A stretch of 64,000 bases of DNA from an uncultured Clostridium sp. (lineage in GTDB: Bacteria; Bacillota; Clostridia; Clostridiales; Clostridiaceae): positions 1 through 64,000 of the forward strand of contig CAIFEX010000018.1 of assembly GCA_903789665.1 (NCBI GenBank). The letters are read 5' to 3'. Below, piece after piece: positions 45,156 to 52,996 of the stretch. Both the position numbers and the translations under genes were made by a program. The notes beneath the pieces were generated by a model, which was not told the origin of the DNA, made no database searches, and was given only the letters and a program-made list of their open reading frames with translations. The first letter of the stretch is position 1, and each line of letters opens with the position of its first letter.

Positions 45156-45285
45156 ATTTTTTCCTCCCTAGTGTAAAAAGCTTACTGTCTTTATTATATC
45201 ATTAGTATACAAGATTTAAAAATATATTATTCTTCATTATATTATTAATATACAAAATTTATTGGAGGATATATGGGCAATTTTA
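45143..45285. promoter_or_regulatory. inverted repeats enclosing the adh promoter region
   Basis: TAAAATTGCCCATAT (45143-45157) and its exact complement ATATGGGCAATTTTA (45271-45285) are separated by 113 bp. Each is accompanied by an inward ribosome-binding site (TCCTCC, GGAGGA). Inside, on the minus strand, a TTGTATA-TAAT-ATATAAT block is repeated directly (about 45195-45218 and 45238-45261), giving two promoter-like copies aimed at adh. On the plus strand, ATG at 45273 opens MGNFRLKSQYL, a 22-codon frame sharing its first four codons with adh. Confidence 0.5.
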
Positions 45286-45308
45286 GATTAAAATCACAAT
45301 ATTTAAAA

Positions 45309-46370
45309 TTATTTTTCTATGACAACCACCGGTTTAATTAAATCTACAGGTTTATCTTTCATAAGCAAAAGTGCTTTTTCTATATTTTCAAAACCGTTGT
45401 AAACGTGGGTAACTAATTTGCCTATATCAACTCGTTTATATCTTACAAGATCTATCAATCTCTGGACTCTAAGCCTCCCTCCAGGGCAAAGTCCCCCTCT
45501 TATAGTTTTATGGGCCATTCCGCATCCCCATGCTTCACGGGGTATAGGCAAAGTATCTCCTTTGCCGTGGTAATTTACATTTGAAACCACTCCGCCGGGT
45601 TTAAGCATAGTTATAGCCTGTGCCAAAGTATTGGTATTACCTCCAGCTATAATCACACGATCAACACCTTTTCCGTGAGTTAAACTCATAATTTGATCGA
45701 CTATATCTCCTTCTTTATAATTCACTATATCAGTTGCGCCGTAACTTTTCGCGACTTCAACACAAACCTTTCTGCTGCCAACTCCTATAAGTCTTCCTGC
45801 CCCGCGGAGTTTAGCTCCTGCTACAGCCATAAGCCCTACGGGGCCTATACCTATAACTGCCACAGTTTGGCCAAATTCTATTTCAGCCAACTCTGCACCA
45901 TGAAAACCTGTAGTCATCATGTCAGATATCATGACCGCATTTTCCACAGGTATTTCATCTGGTAAAATCTCAAGATTTGCATCAGCCTCATTTACATGAA
46001 AATATTCTGCAAAAACTCCATCCTTAAAATTAGAATATTTCCAGCCTGCGAGCATTCCTCCCGAATGTTGGGGATGCCCTGCCTGAGATTCCAAAGTTCC
46101 CCAATCCGGCGTCGTACAAGGTACTATTACTCTATCACCCGGTTTAAAATTTTTGACCATATCTCCAACTTCAACTACTTTTCCAACAGCTTCATGTCCC
46201 AAGATCATATTATTCCTCTTCCCAAGTGCACCCTCGTACACAGTATGAATATCAGAAGTGCAGGGTGATACAGCCAGCGGAGAAACTATAGCATCATATG
46301 GACCTGCCTTCGGCTTATCCTTTTCGATCCACCCCACTTTACCTGGACCCATCATTGCAAAACCTTTCAT
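45309..46370 (-). CDS. NADP-dependent secondary alcohol dehydrogenase
   Basis: 353-residue Zn alcohol dehydrogenase very like the C. beijerinckii and C. autoethanogenum isopropanol/2,3-butanediol enzymes. Catalytic Zn ligands are Cys37 (SPCTSD), His59/Glu60 (LGHEAVG) and Asp about 150 (ISDMMTTG). NADPH specificity is indicated by GVGSRK followed by Tyr in DIVNYKEG. It reduces acetone, acetoin or 2-butanone. A canonical sigma-54 promoter lies about 57-71 bp upstream, with a sigma-54 activator gene behind it. Confidence 0.92.
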   Translation of the reverse strand: MKGFAMMGPGKVGWIEKDKPKAGPYDAIVSPLAVSPCTSDIHTVYEGALGKRNNMILGHEAVGKVVEVGDMVKNFKPGDRVIVPCTTPDWGTLESQAGHPQHSGGMLAGWKYSNFKDGVFAEYFHVNEADANLEILPDEIPVENAVMISDMMTTGFHGAELAEIEFGQTVAVIGIGPVGLMAVAGAKLRGAGRLIGVGSRKVCVEVAKSYGATDIVNYKEGDIVDQIMSLTHGKGVDRVIIAGGNTNTLAQAITMLKPGGVVSNVNYHGKGDTLPIPREAWGCGMAHKTIRGGLCPGGRLRVQRLIDLVRYKRVDIGKLVTHVYNGFENIEKALLLMKDKPVDLIKPVVVIEK

Positions 46371-46425
46371 AAAACAAAGACCTCCTAAATTATAAAATGT
46401 TGTACTACATTACACCTCAAACTTT

Positions 46426-46441
46426 AGCAAAATTCATTCCA
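46426..46441 (-). promoter_or_regulatory. sigma-54 (-24/-12) promoter of the secondary alcohol dehydrogenase
   Basis: Minus strand TGGAATGAATTTTGCT matches TGGCAYRNNNNTTGCW with one mismatch and exact GG-GC spacing. Predicted transcription start about 46415, 45 nt before the start codon, with AGGAGG correctly placed. Confidence 0.75.
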
Positions 46442-46549
46442 GTAATTTTCTCAAATATCAGCGGGGAGTCCGTCTGCAGCATAAATTCAATTGAAGTCAA
46501 GTTAAATTTTTAATTATTTATCGGAAGTATAAATTCCTTCATAAATAGA

Positions 46550-46603
46550 AATGTTGTAAAATACTACAATATTTATTAAATTACCGTAGTATTTTACAAC
46601 ATT
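46550..46603. promoter_or_regulatory. dyad enhancer sites (UAS) for the sigma-54 activator
   Basis: Perfect 18-bp inverted arms at 46550-46567 and 46586-46603. Each arm is itself a dyad TGTtGTA-AAA-TACtACA. A shorter relative, ATGTTGTACTACAT, lies near the promoter at about 46398-46411. Position 110-175 bp upstream of the -24/-12 element fits an enhancer. The same hairpin could also end transcription of the activator gene. Confidence 0.55.
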
Positions 46604-46663
46604 GTTGTTTTTTTATACATCACTTTAATATTTATTTCTTTAAAATTTGATAAATATTTATCA

Positions 46664-48538
46664 TCATATTTTTATATTGAATTTTTTTATTTTGGCATAT
46701 AGAGTGCTTCTATTTATTTTTAAAACTCCGGCTGTTTTAGTAATATTATAATTACATTTATGCAGGCAGTCCACTATGGCTATTTTTCCCCATTGATCCA
46801 AAGAATACATATCATACTTGAAACCTTCATTTTCACAATTCGTACAGTCCATTCGTATTTTACCAGAATCTAAATCTTTAAATTCAAAAGAGGTATTTCC
46901 ATTCATATTTACAATATTTTCAATGCAGTTTTCCAGTTCTCTGACATTTCCAGGCCAAGTATAATTCAACAGTTTCTGATATAACCTGTAATCTATTTTC
47001 GGTATGGGTTTTTTTAATTTTATGGATTTGACTTTTAAAAAATGCCTGATGAGAATTTCCACATCATTTTCCCTGTATCTAAGAGGCGGAACATACAGCG
47101 GAATTACACTTAACCTGTAGTACAGATCTTCTCTAAAATTTCCCTTCTCCACTTCCTCTTTTAAATTTTTATTAGTAGCTGCAATAATTCTGACATCCAC
47201 ATGTATGCACCTGCTCCCACCAAGTCTTGTTACAGTTCCCTCCTGAAGTACCCTAAGTAGATGAACCTGCATATCCAGAGGCATCTCGCTTATTTCATCC
47301 AAAAACAATGTACCGCCATTTGAAAGTTCGAATTTGCCGGCACGCCCGCCTCTCCTGGCTCCTGTAAAAGCACCTTCTTCATAGCCAAATAGTTCACTTT
47401 CTATTAAATTCTCAGGTATTGCACCGCAATTTATAACCACAAAAGGATAATTCCTTCTGCTGCTTGCATTGTGAATTGACTGGGCGATAAGTTCTTTTCC
47501 CGTACCGCTCTCACCCTGGATTAAAACTGTCGAAGGAGTATTTGCCACGCTTTTTGCCTGCTTTATCAATTCAAGCACTATATCACTTTTACCTATAAAA
47601 TCATCAAAAGTATAAGTAGCCGTCTTACCTATATATTTTTTTACAAGATTATAAACTTTATTTATATTTTTAAACATGGCAACCATTCCCATCATTGCAC
47701 CACTTTGACTCTTTATAGGATACACATTCAGGTTAAGTCTTTGTTTTTCGCTCCCATAAGAATATATTATCTCTCTATTTTCGTATAAATTACCCTTTTT
47801 CAATTCCTCAAATATATATTTCCAATTATCTAAAATGCTGTTTATATTCTCTCCAACGACTTCCCTTTTGACACTTAAAAGTTCACAGGCATTATTATTT
47901 ATAGATTTTATCTTACCGCTGCTGTCGATTGCAATAATACCGGAGTTAATGGAATTTATAACTTTATCCATATATTGCTGGGCCTGAAATAACTCATACT
48001 GGGTTTCCTCCACTTTTAGTTGATTTTCCACATATGCCGTCGATGCAACTACAAGCCCCAGAGTATGAGGGTGTTCAAACTGGCGTCTTCCTGTAAGGTT
48101 CAAACAGCCTATTATATTAACTTCTCCATCGTGAATAACATCTGCAGAGCAAGTCCAAGTGTAATATGTCGTTATAAAATGTTGTTTTCCGGATATCTGA
48201 ACAGCACAATCCTTATAGAGGGCAACACCTATGGCATTGGTACCCGTACTTTTTTCACTCATATCAGCTCCTTCCACCATACCCATCTTTTTCTCATCTT
48301 CTATTATATCCTTATCACCCATAATTCTAAGTACAATACCATTTTTATCCGTAAGATACAATGAAAACTCTGAACCCTTTAAAAACTTATATAATACCTT
48401 CATAAAGGGAACAGCAACTTTTATAAGTTTTCTGTTTTCCGCACACACCTTATGAAATTCTTCATCTTTAAGTATTTTGGTGGGGAAAACCCTGTCCTTA
48501 TTTATTCCATATCTAATACACCTTTTATGGGATTCCAA
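46664..48538 (-). CDS. sigma-54-dependent activator (AcoR/DhaR-like)
   Basis: 624 residues. A GAF-type sensor (about 50-185), a PAS domain (about 200-295), an AAA+ domain (about 318-555) and a Fis-type HTH (about 580-624) are in order. Walker A is GESGTGKE (about 340), the sigma-54 contact loop is GAFTGA (about 388), and Walker B is GGTLFLDEI. The intact GAFTGA marks a true bacterial enhancer-binding protein. Start TTG with GAGGAT upstream. It lies directly upstream of the alcohol dehydrogenase with the -24/-12 promoter, its likely target. AcoR relatives respond to acetoin. Confidence 0.9.
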   Translation of the reverse strand: MESHKRCIRYGINKDRVFPTKILKDEEFHKVCAENRKLIKVAVPFMKVLYKFLKGSEFSLYLTDKNGIVLRIMGDKDIIEDEKKMGMVEGADMSEKSTGTNAIGVALYKDCAVQISGKQHFITTYYTWTCSADVIHDGEVNIIGCLNLTGRRQFEHPHTLGLVVASTAYVENQLKVEETQYELFQAQQYMDKVINSINSGIIAIDSSGKIKSINNNACELLSVKREVVGENINSILDNWKYIFEELKKGNLYENREIIYSYGSEKQRLNLNVYPIKSQSGAMMGMVAMFKNINKVYNLVKKYIGKTATYTFDDFIGKSDIVLELIKQAKSVANTPSTVLIQGESGTGKELIAQSIHNASSRRNYPFVVINCGAIPENLIESELFGYEEGAFTGARRGGRAGKFELSNGGTLFLDEISEMPLDMQVHLLRVLQEGTVTRLGGSRCIHVDVRIIAATNKNLKEEVEKGNFREDLYYRLSVIPLYVPPLRYRENDVEILIRHFLKVKSIKLKKPIPKIDYRLYQKLLNYTWPGNVRELENCIENIVNMNGNTSFEFKDLDSGKIRMDCTNCENEGFKYDMYSLDQWGKIAIVDCLHKCNYNITKTAGVLKINRSTLYAKIKKFNIKI

Positions 48539-48612
48539 TATATCCTCATCAATGCTGAAAATAATAATACCCCCTTATACCATATGCGAATACGATTTCA
48601 CCAACATGGAAA

Positions 48613-48655
48613 AGGATAATACCCCATATGTAAAATCCATCAGCAGTATTATCCT
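48613..48655 (-). terminator. terminator after the DUF362 gene
   Basis: AGGATAATAC (48613-48622) pairs with GTATTATCCT (48646-48655). On the minus strand the stem is followed by TTTTCC. It separates the DUF362 gene from the activator gene. Confidence 0.55.
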
Positions 48656-48673
48656 CAAATTATCTATTGTCTT

Positions 48674-49789
48674 CTATAAATTTATCAGCCTATAATCTCT
48701 AGAACCAAGTCCTATTTCTTCTCCATGAGCCAGCTGCACTTCTCCATAAGTATTTTTTCTCATGGCTTTGAATTTATCCCTGCACTGTTCCCCTTTAGTT
48801 TCATTGTCCTTTAAAAAAGTATTATCCAATGCCGGCGCCTTATTCACCAGATCATAACATGCGGCGTCCAAAGCCACTGGATCTTTTGATGCCAATATGC
48901 CTATATCTGGAACTATAGGGGAGTCACTCCATGGAACACAGTCGCAATCAGGAGTTACATCAATTACAAAATTTATATATCCCACTTTACCTTCTTTTCC
49001 CTTTACTGCTCCATAGGCATACTCAGTGAGTTTTTCCGTAAATATCCTTGCCTCTATTTCAGTTCCTGATTCAATAGCTTTAACGGGACAGACCGTCATA
49101 CATTCACCACAACCGATACATCTCATCTTATCTATAGATGATTTTTTATTTTCAATAGTTATAGCTTTTTGAGGACATACTTTTGCACACTGTCCACAAC
49201 CTACACATTTTTCTGTATTCACGCTGGGTCGTATGGAATGCTGATCTTTTTTACCATCAGGATTTGCACACCCCATGGCTAAATTTTTAATAGCCCCTCC
49301 AAATCCTGCAGCTTCATGACCCTTAAAATGGGACATAACGATCATATTGTCGGCTTCAGCTATGGCACCAGATATCCTGGTATTTTTGAAATGTTTCTTG
49401 TCTATTTCCACTTCTTTTACATTTTCACCCTTCAATCCGTCCGCTATAATTACAGGTGCATTCACCACTGCATAATTAAATCCATGCAATATCGCAGTAT
49501 TCATATGATCAACTGCATTTGATCTGCTTCCAGAATATAATGTATTTGAATCCACCAAAAATGGATTGGCATCAGCTTCCTTTACCTTGTCCACAACTTG
49601 CCTTACAAATACAGGATTGAGATATCCATCACTCCCAAGTTCACCAAAATGAATTTTTATAGCAGTTAAATCTCCCTTGCTGAGGAAATCTTTAAATCCA
49701 GCTCTGTCAAATAATTTTTTTATCTTGCTTATCTTGTTTTGCTTTGCTTTCCTAGCTCTTAAATTTACGAAATATACATCACTTTTCAT
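48674..49789 (-). CDS. DUF362 domain iron-sulfur protein
   Basis: 371 residues. The DUF362 domain (about 1-185 and 235-330) includes KIHFGELGSDGYLNP, HFKGHEAAGFGGAIKNLAMGC and DPVALDAACYDLV. A two-[4Fe-4S] ferredoxin insert carries CVGCGQCAKVCP and CIGCGECMTVCP (about 190-230). Function is unknown; such proteins are abundant in anaerobes and are thought to be redox proteins. Monocistronic. Confidence 0.85.
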   Translation of the reverse strand: MKSDVYFVNLRARKAKQNKISKIKKLFDRAGFKDFLSKGDLTAIKIHFGELGSDGYLNPVFVRQVVDKVKEADANPFLVDSNTLYSGSRSNAVDHMNTAILHGFNYAVVNAPVIIADGLKGENVKEVEIDKKHFKNTRISGAIAEADNMIVMSHFKGHEAAGFGGAIKNLAMGCANPDGKKDQHSIRPSVNTEKCVGCGQCAKVCPQKAITIENKKSSIDKMRCIGCGECMTVCPVKAIESGTEIEARIFTEKLTEYAYGAVKGKEGKVGYINFVIDVTPDCDCVPWSDSPIVPDIGILASKDPVALDAACYDLVNKAPALDNTFLKDNETKGEQCRDKFKAMRKNTYGEVQLAHGEEIGLGSRDYRLINL

Positions 49790-49852
49790 AAAATCACCCC
49801 ATTTATGATATCCTTATTAAAATTGCCATTACCCATCAAAGTACAATGGTGT

Positions 49853-50407
49853 CTAGTATTCAATTCCTGCCTGACCTTTAATCCCGGAATTATAATGATG
49901 TTTAACTTCAGTTATATCACTTACCATATCTGCAGCTTCTTCAATTTTATCAGAAGCATAACGACCGGTTAATAACAAATACACTTCAGGTGGTTTTTGC
50001 CTGATCAAATCTATTACTTCTTCTTCTGAAATCAAATTAAAATTGACAGCAACATTAAGCTCATCTAAAATAACCAGATCATATTTCTTACTCTTTACGG
50101 CTTCCTGAGCCTTTTTAAAACCTTTCCTGGCAAGATCAATATCCACTGGAGCTGGATTATCTTTCATTACAAAACTGTCAAGCCCACTTTGAATCACTGT
50201 AATATCCGGAATATATTTTTCTATTGCTAAAATCTCGCCGTATTTTCTACCCTTCATAAATTGAATAATGCATACTTTATAGCCATGGCCTACAGCACGC
50301 AAAGCTTGACCGAATGCAGAAGTAGTCTTACCTTTTCCATTGCCCGTAATCACCATCACCAGACCATGTCTAGCCAAATTTGACCGTACTGACTGCACTG
50401 TTGACAT
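49853..50407 (-). CDS. cobO: cob(I)yrinic acid a,c-diamide adenosyltransferase
   Basis: 184-residue CobO/BtuR-type ATP:corrinoid adenosyltransferase. The P-loop is VITGNGKGKTTSAFGQALRAVG, the Walker B-like block is DLVILDELN, and LLTGRYASDKIEEAADMVSDI is typical of the family, as is the KGQAGIEY end. It makes adenosylcobalamin or salvages cobalamin. It is alone here, with no other cob genes and no cobalamin riboswitch visible upstream. Confidence 0.92.
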   Translation of the reverse strand: MSTVQSVRSNLARHGLVMVITGNGKGKTTSAFGQALRAVGHGYKVCIIQFMKGRKYGEILAIEKYIPDITVIQSGLDSFVMKDNPAPVDIDLARKGFKKAQEAVKSKKYDLVILDELNVAVNFNLISEEEVIDLIRQKPPEVYLLLTGRYASDKIEEAADMVSDITEVKHHYNSGIKGQAGIEY

Positions 50408-50631
50408 CTCTATTACCTTCTTCTAAAATTTTTATTAACTCAAACACAAAACATAAAAGTTTAATTTATGCAAAAATATCACCTGAAACAAATATTTCCA
50501 GATGAAAAGTCTTATCAGATATATAACATTTTTTTAGCAGCTTAAAATAAAAACATAAAAATTACAATTTCTATTTTCATTCATTTTACCAGAAACTTTT
50601 TACTTTTGCAAGATATGCCCACACTGCATCT

Positions 50632-51327
50632 TTACAGCATCTCTTCAAGCTCCGCAAATTTTCTTATTTTTTTACAATTTTCAATATTATTCCTACCTTT
50701 TTCTAAAAGGATACTGTCCATTCCCATTTTTCTAGGCCCAAGGTAATCATTCGTGAAATCATCTCCTACAAATAACGCATCTCTACAAGAAACCCCAGAC
50801 ATTTTCAAGGCCAAAAGATATATGTTAGGATGTGGTTTCCGCCATCCCTCTTCCGAAGAATTGACAACAAAACTGAAGTATTTCCTTAAATCGGTATATC
50901 TCAATAATTCTTCTATCCCTTTTTTTACTTTGAAATTTGAAACTACTCCCAGAATATATTTTTTATTTAAATAAGAAATAACTTCCTTTACTTCTTCATT
51001 TACATAACATCTGCCCTTATAATTTCTCCATAAATTTCCAAAAAGATCCTGTACCAGTTCTCTGCTCTTTTCTTCATCAAAATGCCTTTTTTTCATAATA
51101 TCCACATAGATATCTTCAAAGTCATATTCCCTATACCGGGGAATACCAGATAAAATATTCTTATCTGCCTTCCTGTAACATGTATAAAATTCATTAAAAT
51201 CTCTAAAATATTTTCTGCATTTTGAGCCTTCAAAAGCCCAAAGAGCATAATCACTTTTTTTAGGAAGTTCAGTCATGTCTATAATTGTTTCCATACAGTC
51301 AAACATTATACACTTATAGTTATTCAT
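50632..51327 (-). CDS. HAD family hydrolase
   Basis: About 231 residues. Motif I is IMFDCMETIIDMTE: the nucleophile Asp is kept, but the usual second Asp is Glu two positions later (DCMET), which is unusual. Motif II is VVSNFK, motif III is RKPHPNIY and motif IV is FVGDDFTND. The cap (about 20-95) is helical, as in subfamily IA phosphatases. The ATG at 51327 is favoured because AAAGG lies 10 bp upstream; an ATG at 51354 has none. Next to yjbQ, substrate unknown. Confidence 0.75.
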   Translation of the reverse strand: MNNYKCIMFDCMETIIDMTELPKKSDYALWAFEGSKCRKYFRDFNEFYTCYRKADKNILSGIPRYREYDFEDIYVDIMKKRHFDEEKSRELVQDLFGNLWRNYKGRCYVNEEVKEVISYLNKKYILGVVSNFKVKKGIEELLRYTDLRKYFSFVVNSSEEGWRKPHPNIYLLALKMSGVSCRDALFVGDDFTNDYLGPRKMGMDSILLEKGRNNIENCKKIRKFAELEEML

Positions 51328-51357
51328 ATATTCATAACCTTTCATATCAAACATCAG

Positions 51358-51750
51358 CTAGTCTCCAGTTATTTTTACATATACTTTTCTATTTCGCGGT
51401 CCATCAAATTCACACAAGTAAATTCCCTGCCAAATTCCAAGCTTCAATTTTCCATTCTTTATGATAATATTACATGAAGAACCCATAAGTGAAGCTTTTA
51501 TATGGGCATGTGAATTGCCTTCCGCATGTAAATACCCATTTTTTTCGGGAAATGCCTTATTTAATGCCCACAAAATGTCCCTCACAACATTAGGATCAGC
51601 ATTTTCATTTATTGTTATTCCAGCAGTGGTATGTGGTACAAAAACAATTACTGTTCCATTCTTGACACCGCTTTCAAATACAGCTCCTCTTACAACATCT
51701 GTTATATCCACAAATTCCTGAGCCTTTTTCGTTTTTATTGTATATTCCAT
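51358..51750 (-). CDS. YjbQ family protein (secondary thiamine-phosphate synthase enzyme)
   Basis: 130 residues, the small single-domain YjbQ/UPF0047 fold. VFVPHTTAGITINENADP and GNSHAHIKASLMGSS with the conserved His residues are diagnostic, as is LGIWQGIYLCEFDGPRNRKV. Some members show weak thiamine-phosphate synthase activity; the physiological role is uncertain. GAGGTG lies before the start. It is immediately upstream of the HAD gene. Confidence 0.88.
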   Translation of the reverse strand: MEYTIKTKKAQEFVDITDVVRGAVFESGVKNGTVIVFVPHTTAGITINENADPNVVRDILWALNKAFPEKNGYLHAEGNSHAHIKASLMGSSCNIIIKNGKLKLGIWQGIYLCEFDGPRNRKVYVKITGD

Positions 51751-51802
51751 AATTTCACCTCGTTTATAATTATCAGGAAATTAAATCTTTCAATCTAAAA
51801 AA

Positions 51803-51843
51803 GCACTACTAAACTACTACCCCCTTTAGTAATTTAATAGTGC
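51803..51843 (-). terminator. terminator after the L,D-transpeptidase gene
   Basis: A 17-bp stem with two mismatches (51803-51819 with 51827-51843). On the minus strand it is followed by TTTTTT. Confidence 0.75.
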
Positions 51844-51851
51844 TACAGGGA

Positions 51852-52688
51852 TTAACGTATTAAAATCCCTGAACCTATAGGAACATTATCGTAAATGTAT
51901 TTGGCATTCTCAAGAGCTAATCTTATGCACCCGTGTGATGCAGATCTCCCCAGAGTACCATCTAGCAGGTTTCCATTTTTATCAAATAAAACGCTGTGGA
52001 AAAGGTAATTTCCCTGAAACTGTGTATAGTATTTAAGTATAGCTCCACCTTCTGATTCAAATTGAGGTCCTTTTATTCCCACAAAAAAATGGCCTCTTAC
52101 CGTTGGTGTGCCGCCTGTCCCCGTTGCACATTGAAATGAGTTTATTAATCTCCATTTATGATTACTCCCATTAAAAATATATACCATCTGTTCAGGTATA
52201 CTCACCATAATATAATAATCAGTATAGCTCTGAGTTTCCAATCCATTTATTATACCTTCAGGATAAGCTGAATTATAGGCAGATACTACTTCCGCCGTAG
52301 GCTTGTACATTACATCTGATGTAGGTTTCTTTTTTAAATCACTTAGGGTAACATCCTTTACTACACCATTGGTAGTAAGACCATGTCTGTGCTGAAAATC
52401 CATCACAGCATACACCGTCTGTTCACCAAAATTTCCATCTGCATTTACATTATAGCCAAATTTTTTAAGCTTTTCCTGAATATCTTTCACATCATTCCCC
52501 TTATCCCCTGATTTAAGAATACTTCTAGGTGGCGGCACTGGTTTTTTCTCTTTATGCGTATTTATATTACTAACAACATTTACTTTTTGAGTATTCTGCT
52601 TATTATTCAAGCCAGATGAATTACCGCACGCAGAAAAACTAAAAATCATCATCACAGTCATAATTCCTATTAACAAAGTTCGTTTCAT
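51852..52688 (-). CDS. L,D-transpeptidase lipoprotein with peptidoglycan-binding domain
   Basis: 278 residues. A lipoprotein signal ends FSACGN (Cys21). A PG_binding_1 domain (about 60-115, GDKGNDVKDIQEKLKKFGY) precedes a YkuD catalytic domain (about 150-278) with HSVLFD and the active-site SHGCIRL (Cys about 253). It makes 3-3 cross-links or attaches proteins in the cell wall. Single gene with its own terminator. Confidence 0.9.
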   Translation of the reverse strand: MKRTLLIGIMTVMMIFSFSACGNSSGLNNKQNTQKVNVVSNINTHKEKKPVPPPRSILKSGDKGNDVKDIQEKLKKFGYNVNADGNFGEQTVYAVMDFQHRHGLTTNGVVKDVTLSDLKKKPTSDVMYKPTAEVVSAYNSAYPEGIINGLETQSYTDYYIMVSIPEQMVYIFNGSNHKWRLINSFQCATGTGGTPTVRGHFFVGIKGPQFESEGGAILKYYTQFQGNYLFHSVLFDKNGNLLDGTLGRSASHGCIRLALENAKYIYDNVPIGSGILIR

Positions 52689-52901
52689 AAAGTTCTCCTA
52701 TCCCTCTTATCGTTTTTTAAATTTAAAAAACAAAATTCCCCCTTCAATAATAAATAAAACTACCTATATTCATCATATTATTATAACACTTAAATGGTAC
52801 CAAAAAAGCTATAAAATATAATGAATTCTAAAATTTTATAGTTTACGAATATATTATAACATGAAAATAATACTATTTTTACAGTATTATAAATAAAATG
52901 A

Positions 52902-52935
52902 CAGTAAAATCGGATTTGTAAAACCGATTTTACTG
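52902..52935 (-). terminator. terminator after glmS
   Basis: CAGTAAAATCGG (52902-52913) and CCGATTTTACTG (52924-52935), perfect 12-bp arms with a 10-nt loop, then T-rich sequence on the minus strand. Confidence 0.75.
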
Positions 52936-52996
52936 CCCTATTAAAATCTTTATCTTGATTTAAAACTCTGTTTAGCCTCTTTAGCCAAATTCTATC

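Noticed and set aside
45273-45341. 22-codon plus-strand frame beginning MGNFRL
   Set aside because: Only the first four codons resemble the alcohol dehydrogenase and the rest has no similarity. Treated as part of the inverted repeat, not as a gene.
50408-50631. Possible cobalamin riboswitch upstream of cobO
   Set aside because: The spacer is AT-rich and lacks the conserved B12-box core; no supporting helices seen.
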